A DNA stretch of 64,000 nt from Sphingorhabdus sp. Alg239-R122 (GCF_900537065.1 NZ_UNRC01000004.1:124001-188000); one strand, 5' to 3'. Shown: positions 47,445-57,997, counted from the stretch's first letter. Made by a program: numbers and translations. The notes: generated from the letters alone by a model not told the origin.

Positions 47445-48788
47445 TTAGTGGCGCATCGCCAGACGTGAGCCGTTAATGCGCATAGGCTTGAAACTGCCGG
47501 AATGACGGACAAAGCAGTTGCCGCCCTGCGCCTTGATACTGTTACACATGGCACGCGCCGCCTGCACATTGCCAAAGCCGGTTGCGGCCAGACGGTGAAG
47601 CTGACGACCCTTTGAATTGACCGTCGCGCTGGCATGGCTAAAGCCGCGCAGATTACCGTAGCGTTTGCTCAAAATATCCCAGCCGCGTTTTGCATTTGAC
47701 GGAGAGGAGAATGCGCCCAGTTGCACGACATAATTTCCGCGATCCGCATTCGCTACCGACCTGCGCGGTGTAAATACGGGTGCGCTTGCCACAGACTTCG
47801 CAAGTGCAACGCGCTGTTTTTTGGACTGTACTGTAGATTCAACCTCGACCGCTTTTGCGGGTACTCGCTGAACTCCTGCGTTCTTTGCCGATTGCTGCAC
47901 GGCAGGTGCAACCTTCACCGCTTCCCTGACCGCAGGTATGAGCGGAGCAACCGTATTATTGGCTTCTGCAGCGCTCGCCATGGCGAATTCTTCGGTTATA
48001 GGTGAATCCACGAATGACAGCTCTGTCTGTGCATCGTCATCCGCGATATTTTCAACCAGCTCCGGCATATCAGGCGTATTGGCAAGCGCAAGCCGCTGTG
48101 GCTGCCCCGCATCCGCACGCGGCGTAACACCCAATATCGAAGCCACACGAACCTGATAATGTTCAGGGCGTGACATTTGCACCCATTGCAATAACCGCTC
48201 GCCAACCTCGGCTGGCGAAACATCCTGCAATGCCATGGCGCGGGCCTGTCGCCAATTGCCGTTCAGGGCAAATGCCATGGCTAGGTTCTGACGCACTTTC
48301 GGGGTGTTTGCACCGCTGCGCACTTCACGCACCAACACGTCCACACCGCGCTCCGTTTGCCCGGCCAATGCAATTGCCAACCCATAATCCCCATTGGGTA
48401 TCAGTGTACGATGCGCATTCAATGTATCAATGGCATCACGTTGCCGGCCCATGCCGATTTGTGAGAGTGCCAGACTGATAACATTGCGCGCGTTCACATC
48501 ACCCAATTCAATCGCATCGTGAAATGTTCGCGCAGCAGACATGAAGCGACCATTTGCAAGATAAGCCTTGGCAAGCGACGTGCGGTAGGCGGCATTGCGC
48601 GGCTCGGCGGAAACGGCGTTTTCGGCATTGCTTAGTGCTTTGCCCAACTTGCCCTTTGCCAGTGCTTTTTCAGTTTTGGAGGAATATGCTGATGGACGGT
48701 CGCTGCCCGTGGATGAACAACCCGCCAGTGTAGCTCCGATTATCAAAGCCGATGCCGTCACTTTCAATAATGCAGTTCTGTGTATCAT
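47445..48788 (-). CDS. TPR lipoprotein with C-terminal SPOR domain
   Basis: A 447-residue predicted lipoprotein (lipobox TLAGC, Cys near residue 24). Residues about 40-200 are TPR-like helical repeats (KALSNAENAVSAEPRNAAYRTSLAKAYL-type units). A low-complexity Ala/Val/Pro linker follows, then a C-terminal SPOR domain starting at YVVQLGAFSSPSNAKRGW (near 345). SPOR domains bind denuded glycan at division septa, so a role in division or wall remodelling is likely. I chose the ATG at 48788, which follows AAGGACAAACGCT and opens the signal. It is next to a parA-like operon in the same direction. Confidence 0.85.
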   Translation of the reverse strand: MIHRTALLKVTASALIIGATLAGCSSTGSDRPSAYSSKTEKALAKGKLGKALSNAENAVSAEPRNAAYRTSLAKAYLANGRFMSAARTFHDAIELGDVNARNVISLALSQIGMGRQRDAIDTLNAHRTLIPNGDYGLAIALAGQTERGVDVLVREVRSGANTPKVRQNLAMAFALNGNWRQARAMALQDVSPAEVGERLLQWVQMSRPEHYQVRVASILGVTPRADAGQPQRLALANTPDMPELVENIADDDAQTELSFVDSPITEEFAMASAAEANNTVAPLIPAVREAVKVAPAVQQSAKNAGVQRVPAKAVEVESTVQSKKQRVALAKSVASAPVFTPRRSVANADRGNYVVQLGAFSSPSNAKRGWDILSKRYGNLRGFSHASATVNSKGRQLHRLAATGFGNVQAARAMCNSIKAQGGNCFVRHSGSFKPMRINGSRLAMRH

Positions 48789-48851
48789 AGCGTTTGTCCT
48801 TGTTCGCCTTATTGTATTCTTCATGGCTTGCGCAGCCATGCCTGTAATAGG

Positions 48852-49664
48852 TTAAGTCCTGCCGCCGCTTGCCGCCTTGCCTGCAAGCTCATCAATTTCA
48901 GGCATTTTTTCCAAAAATTCATCCAGCGCCTGTGTCACCAGCTGCTGCGCGGAAATATTACTGAGCGCGCAGGCCAGACGAAGCCGTAAATGCCGTTCTG
49001 GATCAACACGCAACGTAAATGCAGCGCGCTTTCCAGATTTGATCGCGGGCTTTTTGGGTTTGCTCGCCTGTATCACGGGTGTGCGTACTGCCTTGACTTC
49101 AACCATTTGCGGCGAAGGCATTGTGCCCAAATCAGCAACTTTTTCCGTTTTCTCTTGTTCAGCATTTGGAGCTGGTTTCTTCACTGACAATGGACTGTTC
49201 GCCATTTCAACTGGTGCGCCTGATACTGCATTTTCAGGATTTTCAGCAATCGGATCAGCAGATTCAGCTTCGCTGGAAAGCTCTTCGCTCACCTCTGCCT
49301 CTTCAGCATCCCGGCCTTCTATTTCATGCGTATCCTGTAGTCCCAGGCTATCATCTGCCTTAAGGCGCTCTTCCAGGTCATCGCGCTGCTTTACCACTTC
49401 TGGCACAGCGGCCGCTAGCGGGTTAACCGCCTTGCCGTTTGCCATGGATGTCGGCACAGCCACATCATCCTCAGGCTGCGGATCGACATCATAGCCCATA
49501 TCGTTCCAGCCAAGGTCTTCAAGACCCTCGCCGTTATCCTTTTTGGGCGCTGTAGTAAGGCCAGTCAGTCCCTGACGGCGCATTGCCGGCTTGGCGTCAC
49601 CCTTGCGTGCAAGCAGGCTGGACGACAATGATGCCGTTGGTTTGGATTCAGATATATCCATCAT
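48852..49664 (-). CDS. Ribbon-helix-helix-type partner protein of the ParA-like ATPase
   Basis: A 270-residue protein of unknown name. Residues 1-195 are acidic and low-complexity with no signal peptide. The last 70 residues look like a ribbon-helix-helix DNA-binding domain: KRAAFTLRVDPERHLRLRLA as the strand and first helix, then NISAQQLVTQALDEFL. It starts 19 bases after the ParA-like gene, so the two form an operon. ParA ATPases often pair with small DNA-binding proteins of this fold (ParG, Omega), usually shorter than this. It may link the ATPase to DNA; the long acidic arm could hold the ParA-stimulating part. Confidence 0.7.
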   Translation of the reverse strand: MMDISESKPTASLSSSLLARKGDAKPAMRRQGLTGLTTAPKKDNGEGLEDLGWNDMGYDVDPQPEDDVAVPTSMANGKAVNPLAAAVPEVVKQRDDLEERLKADDSLGLQDTHEIEGRDAEEAEVSEELSSEAESADPIAENPENAVSGAPVEMANSPLSVKKPAPNAEQEKTEKVADLGTMPSPQMVEVKAVRTPVIQASKPKKPAIKSGKRAAFTLRVDPERHLRLRLACALSNISAQQLVTQALDEFLEKMPEIDELAGKAASGGRT

Positions 49665-49683
49665 TCTTTCTCCTGCTCCTCAT

Positions 49684-50403
49684 TCAAGATCCGGCGACCC
49701 GGCGGCCGAAACCACCCATGGGACGCGGTGCACCACCAACCGGCTGAGCCGCGGCGGGAGCAGAGAAAACGGTGCGCCGGAAATTCTTTTCCAGTCGGTC
49801 GGACATATATTCCCAAAGCGCTGTCACTTCCTGTGCAGAGCGCCCTTCAGGATCAATTTCCATAACTGTGCGGCCATCGATCATGGACGCAGCAAAATCA
49901 GTGCGGTGATGCAATGTTGTTGGTGCTACCGTACCATGCTGTGACAATGCCACCGCAGCTTCTGACGTGATTTTGGCTTTTGGCGTTGCACCATTTACAA
50001 CAAATATCAAAGGCTTGCCTGCACGTTCACACAAATCAACCGTAGCACCGACTGCGCGCAAGTCATGCGGACTTGGCCGCGTCGGTACAACAATCAGTTC
50101 GGCAACCGAAATGACGCTTTGGATAGCCATGGTAATGGCAGGCGGCGTATCAATGACCGCCAGCTTGAAACCCTGTTGCCGCAAAATGGCAAGGTCAGAT
50201 GCGAGCCGTGCAACTGTCGTCTGCGCAAATGCGGGTAATTCCGCCTCACGCTCATTCCACCAGTCAGCGAGTGACCCCTGCGGATCAATATCGATAAGAA
50301 CAACCGGGCCGGCACCTGCCAGCTGGGCCTGAACGGCGATATGGCCAGACAAAGTCGTCTTGCCGGAACCGCCTTTTTGTGATGCCATTGCGAGAACGCG
50401 CAC
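49684..50403 (-). CDS. ParA/MinD-type ATPase
   Basis: A 239-residue deviant-Walker ATPase. ASQKGGSGKTTLSGHIAVQA (residues about 7-26) is the deviant Walker A with the signature Lys, VVLIDIDPQGSLADWW is switch I, and LAVIDTPPAI is Walker B. Such ATPases position DNA or protein complexes by cycling on the nucleoid. It is not MipZ or the standard chromosomal Soj by context, since no parB is nearby. The start is a GTG at 50403, six bases after AAGGGG. It precedes the ribbon-helix-helix gene and diverges from a SPOR-domain gene. Confidence 0.9.
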   Translation of the reverse strand: MRVLAMASQKGGSGKTTLSGHIAVQAQLAGAGPVVLIDIDPQGSLADWWNEREAELPAFAQTTVARLASDLAILRQQGFKLAVIDTPPAITMAIQSVISVAELIVVPTRPSPHDLRAVGATVDLCERAGKPLIFVVNGATPKAKITSEAAVALSQHGTVAPTTLHHRTDFAASMIDGRTVMEIDPEGRSAQEVTALWEYMSDRLEKNFRRTVFSAPAAAQPVGGAPRPMGGFGRRVAGS

Positions 50404-50707
50404 ATTAATCCCCTTAGGTTCGCGAAAATTTCCTGAACACACGAAATCGCAGAACAGGACTAATATCTGGTTAACAGCTGGAAGTTTGCGTGAAACAAAC
50501 TTGCCTCGCAATGTCGATAATGGCGGGATAGCAGCTGTTCCTAACTGCCCATTATCCATAAAATTTGAGCATTATATACGCGCGCATTCAGACAAAGAGG
50601 CGTTGCAAATATGTGTTTTCATTATAGGAGTGTTAATGCGCGCACGGCAATTATGATAAATGGCAAATCCCGGCAGGATTTTTCATCATATGGAAGAGAG
50701 GGAGAGG
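50404..50707. other. Divergent intergenic region between the ParA-like and Sel1/SPOR genes
   Basis: About 304 bases. It holds a 9-bp inverted repeat, GCGCGCATT at 50580-50588 and AATGCGCGC at 50635-50643, separated by 46 bases. A six-codon mini-frame preceded by GGAG starts at 50636. Promoters for both genes must be here. No RNA gene or longer frame is convincing. Confidence 0.5.
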
Positions 50708-52237
50708 ATGATCAGCGTAATACCAGACTATAACCCATCTCGATTCTTGCTATTTTCCTTATGCCTTATGCCTCTTACGCTGCCTGCGACTGCATATGGG
50801 TTCATGCAGGATGATGTTCCCACATTAACGTCCCGTGATGATGAAGCGATTACCGAATGGCGCGCCCTTGCCGAAAAGGGGGACGCAGACGCCCAATATA
50901 ATCTGGGCCAGGCATATACTATCGGCCAAGACGTCGACCGCGATCTGGCCGTGGCTGAGCAATGGCTTGCCAAAGCGGCGAAACAGGGACATGCGCGCGC
51001 AATTGAAAGTTATGGCCTTATCCTGTTTCGCAATAACCGCCAGGCAGAGGCAATGCCCTACATCCAGGCGGCTGCCGCACGCGGAGAACCCCGCGCCCAA
51101 TATATACTGGGCATAGCGCATTTTAACGGAGACCTTGCCAAACAGGATTGGGTGCTTGCCTATGCCTATATGCTGCTCGCAGCGGAAGCTGGCCTGCCGC
51201 AGGCCGATCTCAACCTGGCCACTATGGACCGGCATGTCCCGATAGAAGAACGTCAGGAAGGTATCCGGCTCGCGAGAAAAATTGAGCGTGATGCAAAGTC
51301 TATAAATGGTGAACAGATTATAGCCGTTATATCACCTGAAACACCCTCCCCGTCCGCCAATCAAGAAGCCGCAACTGAAAACGACGTACGACAAAGTGAC
51401 GTGGCCAATGCGGGTGATGCCATGCCGGAAATGCCTGCAGATACCGAAATGGCCGGGACAGACCAGCAAATAGCGCAGGCATCACCGCAGGAGGTTGTGC
51501 AACCACTTCCGGATGAGCCTGCGGACACCGGCATTACTACAACAGAGCTGCCCCCGTCGCAGGTCGCGGACATGGATATATCACAGGTGGATATCGTGCC
51601 CGCAGACGAACCTGCGCAAACGCAAGCCATAGACACAGAAGAACAGGAGCTTGTTCAGGCACAAGCTGATGACAAACATATTGACGCCTCGCAAGACGAT
51701 ATCCTGACACAGGATATTGCGACAGCCGAAAGAGAACCAGAGGCTACAGTAAACGACAGTGATGCAGGAACCCCTGCGGAAGAGCAGCAGGACGTTACTC
51801 TGTCGGATGCTGATGCATCTGTACCTGTCATACCCGATACTGATTCTGTTGAAACAGATAACGAAGAGCTCCAGCCGGTTACCGTGACAGAAGAGTCAAA
51901 ACCTGCTTCTTTGGCTGAGGAAAACATGGCCGATGCAGATGAAATAACGCCGCCAGCAGATACGGAGGAACCCGTTCCCACAGTCACAACCTCGCAAGAG
52001 GTGCAGCAGGATAACTGGCGCATTCAGCTTGGTGCGTTCCGCACAAGCGAAAAGGTGGAATCGGCATGGCAGGGTTTACAAGCGCGTCACGAAACACTCG
52101 CGGGGCTGGAATTATATGTACAGGATGCTGGCGAGTTTAAGCGCTTGCAGGTGGGACCATTCACAAATCGCGCAGACGCAGCGCTGTTGTGCAGAAACCT
52201 TAAAAACCAGGCCTGTTTTGTCGTCAAATCTGACTGA
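50708..52237 (+). CDS. Sel1-like repeat protein with C-terminal SPOR domain
   Basis: A 509-residue exported protein. An N-terminal signal-like helix (residues about 12-32) is followed by Sel1/TPR-type repeats (about 45-190: ALAEKGDADAQYNLGQAYTIG, AKQGHARAIESYGLIL, AAARGEPRAQYILGIAHF). A 230-residue highly acidic linker and a SPOR domain (from about 430: WRIQLGAFRTSEKVESAW) complete it. The architecture resembles the other SPOR protein at 47445-48788, and the two flank the ParA-like pair. The ATG at 50708 follows GGGAGAGG. It ends two bases before the convergent serB stop. Confidence 0.85.
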   Translation: MISVIPDYNPSRFLLFSLCLMPLTLPATAYGFMQDDVPTLTSRDDEAITEWRALAEKGDADAQYNLGQAYTIGQDVDRDLAVAEQWLAKAAKQGHARAIESYGLILFRNNRQAEAMPYIQAAAARGEPRAQYILGIAHFNGDLAKQDWVLAYAYMLLAAEAGLPQADLNLATMDRHVPIEERQEGIRLARKIERDAKSINGEQIIAVISPETPSPSANQEAATENDVRQSDVANAGDAMPEMPADTEMAGTDQQIAQASPQEVVQPLPDEPADTGITTTELPPSQVADMDISQVDIVPADEPAQTQAIDTEEQELVQAQADDKHIDASQDDILTQDIATAEREPEATVNDSDAGTPAEEQQDVTLSDADASVPVIPDTDSVETDNEELQPVTVTEESKPASLAEENMADADEITPPADTEEPVPTVTTSQEVQQDNWRIQLGAFRTSEKVESAWQGLQARHETLAGLELYVQDAGEFKRLQVGPFTNRADAALLCRNLKNQACFVVKSD

Positions 52238-52239
52238 TA

Positions 52240-53130
52240 CTATCGCTCGGGGATAATGAGCCATTGATCTTCATCGATACCTTGGGCCAGCAGTATCGTC
52301 GTCAGATCACCATGTGTGACATATGCATCCGCAGCATCACGCGCCGCGGGTTTCGCATGATGGGCGATGCCGTATCCAGCCGCTTGCAGCATCGCAATAT
52401 CATTTGCCCCGTCACCAATGGCGAGACTATCCGCGGCATCAATATTGCGGGCCTTAAGAGCCTGTTCAAGAAAATCAGCCTTGGCCTTCGCATCGACGAT
52501 ATCACCCAATAACCTGCCCGTCAGCTTACCATCATGCATTTCCAGACGGTTGGCAAAAACCTGATTAAAGCCAAGCCCTGCCGCCACCGGATCAGCAAAA
52601 GCATGAAAGCCGCCCGATACAAGCACATTAAAACAGCCCAGGCCATGCATAGTCGCGATCAATGTACCTGCGCCCGGCATTGCCCGGATACGTTCATGCA
52701 GGCATTCCTCAATCGTATTTTCCGGCAAGCCCTCAAGCAATGCAACACGTTTTGTGAGCGACTCGGCAAAGTCGAATTCACCGCGCATCGCGCTTTCGGT
52801 GATGGCCGTCACTTCTGACCTCAGGTCCGCATAATCGGCAAGTTCATCGATGCATTCGGCAGCAATCATCGTGCTGTCCATGTCGGAGCATAACAGTTTT
52901 TTAACGCGGTGCGCTGCTGGCTGCACGAACAGGTCGCAGCTGTCCAGACAGGGCGCAAGTGCAGTTTTTGCGGCGTCCAGCTCATTTTCAAAATGGATGT
53001 CGATAGCTCGTCCGTTACCAAATATGCGCGTATCCTGCGGCGTGCAACCTGCAGCGGCCAGCAAATCGCATGCAGCATTTTCCGCTCCATCTTCATGGGG
53101 GTTTGCTGCTATCAGGGTGGCAATGAACAT
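52240..53130 (-). CDS. serB: Phosphoserine phosphatase SerB
   Basis: A 296-residue HAD-family phosphatase performing the last step of serine synthesis. The N-terminal part is an ACT-like domain (about 1-75). The HAD motifs are LLCSDMDSTMIAAECIDELAD (nucleophile Asp near residue 90), LVSGGFHAFAD (motif II Ser) and AIGDGANDIAML (motif III/IV Asp). The ATG at 53130 follows GAAGG. This start region overlaps that of the divergent miaA gene by eight bases. Confidence 0.93.
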   Translation of the reverse strand: MFIATLIAANPHEDGAENAACDLLAAAGCTPQDTRIFGNGRAIDIHFENELDAAKTALAPCLDSCDLFVQPAAHRVKKLLCSDMDSTMIAAECIDELADYADLRSEVTAITESAMRGEFDFAESLTKRVALLEGLPENTIEECLHERIRAMPGAGTLIATMHGLGCFNVLVSGGFHAFADPVAAGLGFNQVFANRLEMHDGKLTGRLLGDIVDAKAKADFLEQALKARNIDAADSLAIGDGANDIAMLQAAGYGIAHHAKPAARDAADAYVTHGDLTTILLAQGIDEDQWLIIPER

Positions 53131-54091
53131 GGATAAACCTTCAGAATCGGGGAGCACACAGGAAGATAAACCTCCTGTTGCGCTTATTGCCGGACCAACG
53201 GCCAGCGGCAAGAGCGGATTGGGCGTTGCCCTTGCAAAACATTATACCCGGACCGGTAAACAGGCCGTCATCATCAACATGGACAGCGCGCAGGTCTATG
53301 CCGATCTCGATATATTGAGCGCACGGCCCACAGTGGACGAAATGCAGGACGTAGAGCACAGGCTCTACGGATATATTGACGGTAGCGAGACCTGCAGCGC
53401 CGCGCGCTGGGCGGATGATGCGAAAAAACAGATCGCACTGGCCCATGCGGGTGGCAGTATACCGATATTGGTTGGCGGCACCGGTCTTTACATGCGCACG
53501 TTGCTGGACGGCATATCGCCCATTCCCGATATTGATGAAAAAGTGCGTGCGGAAGTGCGCGCCCTGCCGCTCACAGAAAGCTATGCCGCGCTCCGGTCCG
53601 AAGATCCGGAAAGAGCGGTGCTACTTTCACCCAATGACACGAACCGGATATCACGCGCACTGGAAGTGGTGCGCTCTACGGGCAAAAATCTCTCTTATTG
53701 GCAATCAGTTAAAGAGGGCGGGATAGCCGGTAACATCACGCTCAAGCCGCTTATCTTGCTACCCCCGCGCGAATGGCTATATGCGCGGTGCGACCAACGG
53801 TTCGAGATGATGTTCGACAATGGCGCTGCGGCGGAAGTGCGCGCGCTGGTAGGTCGCAACCTGCCCGATGACTGCCCCGTCATGCGCGCCATCGGCGTGC
53901 CGGAAATTGCCGCTTATCTGCACGGCGACATGACACGTGCCGAAGCTGTGGAAGCGGCCCAAACAGCAACCCGTCAATATGCAAAGCGTCAGTATACATG
54001 GTTCCGCAACCAGTCATCCGCAGAGTGGCCGTACTGGCAAGAAGAAATAAATGATAAAAATATCTGTGATATTGAAATTTTATTTCAATAA
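53123..54091 (+). CDS. miaA: tRNA dimethylallyltransferase MiaA
   Basis: A 322-residue enzyme adding an isopentenyl group to A37 of tRNAs that read UNN codons. The P-loop ALIAGPTASGKSGLGVALA lies near residue 20, followed by INMDSAQVYADLDILSARPT with the catalytic Asp/Thr pair, and VGGTGLYMRTLLDG near 115. The C-terminus has TRQYAKRQYTWFRNQ, which contacts the anticodon stem. The ATG at 53123 follows AGGGTGG; 53129 is an alternative. The gene starts inside the first codons of the divergent serB. Confidence 0.94.
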   Translation: MNMDKPSESGSTQEDKPPVALIAGPTASGKSGLGVALAKHYTRTGKQAVIINMDSAQVYADLDILSARPTVDEMQDVEHRLYGYIDGSETCSAARWADDAKKQIALAHAGGSIPILVGGTGLYMRTLLDGISPIPDIDEKVRAEVRALPLTESYAALRSEDPERAVLLSPNDTNRISRALEVVRSTGKNLSYWQSVKEGGIAGNITLKPLILLPPREWLYARCDQRFEMMFDNGAAAEVRALVGRNLPDDCPVMRAIGVPEIAAYLHGDMTRAEAVEAAQTATRQYAKRQYTWFRNQSSAEWPYWQEEINDKNICDIEILFQ

Positions 54092-54097
54092 AATCCG

Positions 54098-54126
54098 TTG
54101 ACATGGCATTTTAATATCCATAACAG
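54098..54126 (+). promoter_or_regulatory. Promoter of the ilvBNC genes
   Basis: TTGACA at 54098-54103 and TAACAG at 54121-54126 are separated by 17 bases, giving a leader of about 95 bases before ilvB. The leader contains a GTTGC/GCAAC hairpin but no convincing branched-chain leader peptide. Confidence 0.5.
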
Positions 54127-54227
54127 GCTTGTCTTGCCTTTATGGTTGCAGTGCAACATTGAGGGCAATGCGAACGCGTCATATCGGCGCGATCCGTATG
54201 GTAAAAATAACTGGGAGGACCGGGACA

Positions 54228-55973
54228 GTGGCCGAAAAAAGCGGCGCAGACATATTGGTAGACACGCTTGTCGAACAGGGCGTCGAAGTGATTTTCGGCT
54301 ATCCGGGCGGTGCGGTGCTGCCCATTTACGACGCCATTTTCGAACATCCCAAAATCCGCCATATCCTTGTCCGTCATGAACAGGCCGCCACCCATGCCGC
54401 CGAAGGCTATGCCCGTGCCACGGGTAAACCGGGCGTTGTGCTCGTCACGTCAGGTCCTGGTGCCACCAATGCGGTCACCGGTATTACCGATGCGTTTATG
54501 GATTCGATCCCGATGGTGGTTATCACAGGGCAAGTCCCCACCCCCCTCATCGGCTCTGACGCTTTTCAGGAAGCCGACACAGTCGGCATCACCCGGCATT
54601 GCTGCAAGCATAACTACCTGGTCAAGGATCCAGCGAAGCTCGGTGCGGTGATGCACGAAGCCTTCTTTATCGCCACGCATGGCCGCCCCGGCCCGGTTGT
54701 GGTTGATATTCCCAAGGATGTGCAGGTGGCCAAAGGCAGCCCTTCCGCTGCACCTGTTAGCAGTCATAAGAGTTACCGCCCGAAAACCTCTGCCAACACC
54801 GCAGAAGTTGATGCCGCGCTCGACCTCATCGCAAAAGCTGACGCGCCGATATTCTATACCGGCGGCGGTATCATCAATAGTGGCCCCGAAGCATCCGCAT
54901 CACTGCGCCGTATCGCTGAGCTCACTGGCGCTCCTGTCACATCAACACTAATGGGGCTTGGCGCGTTCCCCGCCACCTCACCGCAATGGATGGGCATGCT
55001 CGGCATGCATGGCACTTATGAAGCCAATATGGCGATGAACCGCGCTGACCTGGTCATCTGCCTTGGCGCGCGGTTTGATGACCGTGTCACTGGACGGCTG
55101 GATGCATTTTCACCTGACTCGACAAAAATTCACGTCGATATTGACCGCAGCTCGATCAACAAGACCGTGGCTGTGGACTTGCCGATTGTGGCCGATGTAG
55201 GTGATTTCCTTGATGCGCTTTGCGCGCGCTGGGAAGAACGCAAACTTGAAGGCCGTGACCTTTCCGAATGGTGGGCTCGCATCAAGGGGTGGCGCGCAAC
55301 TGAATGCCTTGCCTATCCCGAACATGACAAGCTCATCATGCCGCAGCGCGCGATTGAAAACCTGTTCAAGGCAACCCGTGACCATAATCCGATCATCACC
55401 ACCGAAGTTGGCCAGCACCAGATGTGGGCGGCGCAGCATTTCCATTTTGATGATCCGAATAAATGGCTGACCAGCGGCGGCCTTGGCACCATGGGATACG
55501 GCCTGCCCGCCGCTATTGGCGCGCAGATAGCCTTTCCCGATGCGCTGGTCATCGATATAGCCGGTGAAGCCTCAATCCAGATGAATATTCAGGAACTTGC
55601 CACCGCGACGCAATATCGCCTGCCAGTCAAGATTTTCATCCTCAACAACGAATATATGGGCATGGTCCGGCAGTGGCAGGAACTGACGTATGAAAGCCGT
55701 TATTCCAGCAGCTATAGCGATGCCCTGCCCGATTTCGTGAAGCTGGGCGAAGCCTATGGCTGGACCGGTATCCGCATTGATAAGCCTGAAGAACTCGACA
55801 GCGGCATAGAAACCATGATTAATACGGACGGCCCCGTAATCGTCGATTGCCGCGTGGCGAAACTCGCCAATTGTTTCCCGATGATCCCGTCAGGTGCGGC
55901 GCATACCGAAATGCTGCTACAGGCGGATGAGGTTTCAGGCAAAATGGATGATGAAGCAAAGGCGCTTGTATAA
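54228..55973 (+). CDS. ilvB: Acetolactate synthase large subunit
   Basis: A 581-residue thiamine diphosphate enzyme condensing pyruvate into acetolactate, the entry to valine, leucine and isoleucine synthesis. VIFGYPGGAVLPIYDAI with HEQAATHAAEGYAR near residue 50 supplies the catalytic Glu, and LGARFDDRVTGRL is the FAD-binding part. The ThDP-Mg motif runs from about residue 445 (DIAGEASIQMNIQEL to NNEYMGMVRQWQ). The start is a GTG at 54228 after GGGAGG; it fits relatives better than the ATG at 54198. The stop overlaps ilvN (TAATG). Confidence 0.95.
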   Translation: MAEKSGADILVDTLVEQGVEVIFGYPGGAVLPIYDAIFEHPKIRHILVRHEQAATHAAEGYARATGKPGVVLVTSGPGATNAVTGITDAFMDSIPMVVITGQVPTPLIGSDAFQEADTVGITRHCCKHNYLVKDPAKLGAVMHEAFFIATHGRPGPVVVDIPKDVQVAKGSPSAAPVSSHKSYRPKTSANTAEVDAALDLIAKADAPIFYTGGGIINSGPEASASLRRIAELTGAPVTSTLMGLGAFPATSPQWMGMLGMHGTYEANMAMNRADLVICLGARFDDRVTGRLDAFSPDSTKIHVDIDRSSINKTVAVDLPIVADVGDFLDALCARWEERKLEGRDLSEWWARIKGWRATECLAYPEHDKLIMPQRAIENLFKATRDHNPIITTEVGQHQMWAAQHFHFDDPNKWLTSGGLGTMGYGLPAAIGAQIAFPDALVIDIAGEASIQMNIQELATATQYRLPVKIFILNNEYMGMVRQWQELTYESRYSSSYSDALPDFVKLGEAYGWTGIRIDKPEELDSGIETMINTDGPVIVDCRVAKLANCFPMIPSGAAHTEMLLQADEVSGKMDDEAKALV

Positions 55974-56488
55974 TGCATATCAAGGAAACTGATCCCGAAC
56001 GTCATGTCCTGACCGTCACGGTCGATAACGAAGCGGGTATATTGGCGCGTATTGCGGGTATGTTTACCGCGCGCGGCTATAATATCGAAAGCCTGACCGT
56101 GGCTGATGTCACTGAAGACCATGCGATCAGCCGCATCACCATCGTCACAAATGGTCCACCACATGTGATCGAGCAGATTATCGCACAGCTCGACCGACTC
56201 GTGCCCGTGCATAAAGTCGCCGACCTGACCGATATCGGCCCACATGTGCAGCGCGAACTGGCACTGGTGAAAGTGGCGGGCGTGGGCGAACACCGGATCG
56301 AGGCGCTCCGCCTGGCCGAAGTTTACCGCGCGAGTGTGGTTGATGCGACCACTGAAAGCTTTATTTTCGAACTCACCGGTGCGCCAGACAAGATCCAGTC
56401 GTTTATCGACCTGATGCGGCAAGTCGGCCTGGTCGAAGTCGGCCGCACTGGCGTCGTCGCCATCGTGCGCGGAAAAGAGGCAAGTTGA
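55973..56488 (+). CDS. ilvN: Acetolactate synthase small regulatory subunit
   Basis: A 171-residue regulatory subunit that gives valine feedback control to IlvB. The N-terminal ACT domain reads HVLTVTVDNEAGILARIAGMFTARGYNIESLTV (split here by function as beta strand, valine-binding loop and helix), and the C-terminal domain contains ALVKVAGVGEHRIEALRLAE. One-base start/stop overlap couples it to ilvB. ilvC follows after 69 bases. Confidence 0.95.
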   Translation: MHIKETDPERHVLTVTVDNEAGILARIAGMFTARGYNIESLTVADVTEDHAISRITIVTNGPPHVIEQIIAQLDRLVPVHKVADLTDIGPHVQRELALVKVAGVGEHRIEALRLAEVYRASVVDATTESFIFELTGAPDKIQSFIDLMRQVGLVEVGRTGVVAIVRGKEAS

Positions 56489-56539
56489 TGCAAGTTTCAC
56501 AATATACCGTATCCCAGCCCCATGTTTCGGGCGAACTGA

Positions 56540-57598
<1,059 letters not shown>

Positions 57599-57640
57599 CT
57601 GATACACAAGGTCATAGACATAACTGTGGGAGTACAAATC

Positions 57641-57994
57641 GTGGGTAAGCATAGAATCTACACAATGAGCTTTGCCAGCGTTTACCCCCATTATGTCACC
57701 AAGGCAGAAAAAAAGGGGCGCACCAGATCGGAAGTTGATGAAATCATATACTGGCTGACCGGTTACAGCCAGTCCGCCCTTAAGGTCGAGATTGAGCGCG
57801 AAACGGATTTCGAGACACTTTTTGCCCGCGCGCCCATGATGAACCCTGCACGGGAGCTGATAAAAGGCGTGGTTTGCGGGATACGGGTGGAGGAAGTCGA
57901 AGAACCTCTCATGCGCGAAATCCGCTATCTTGACAAACTTATTGATGAACTTGCCAAAGGCAAGGAAATGGAAAAGATTCTTCGCAGGCCATAA
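57641..57994 (+). CDS. DUF2200 family protein
   Basis: A 117-residue cytoplasmic protein of a widespread family without known function. [26 protein letters not shown] at the start and [12 protein letters not shown] are its signature, followed by [15 protein letters not shown] and a helical end. The start is a GTG at 57641, about eight bases after GGGAG. It follows ilvC by 42 bases but is functionally unrelated, and ends at a strong terminator. Confidence 0.88.
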   Translation: MGKHRIYTMSFASVYPHYVTKAEKKGRTRSEVDEIIYWLTGYSQSALKVEIERETDFETLFARAPMMNPARELIKGVVCGIRVEEVEEPLMREIRYLDKLIDELAKGKEMEKILRRP

Positions 57995-57997
57995 GAA

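Noticed and set aside
54133-54227. Branched-chain leader peptide before ilvB
   Set aside because: The only mini-frames are MVAVQH, with two Val codons, and one that runs in-frame into ilvB. There is no run of Ile/Val/Leu codons and no alternative stems like those before leuA.
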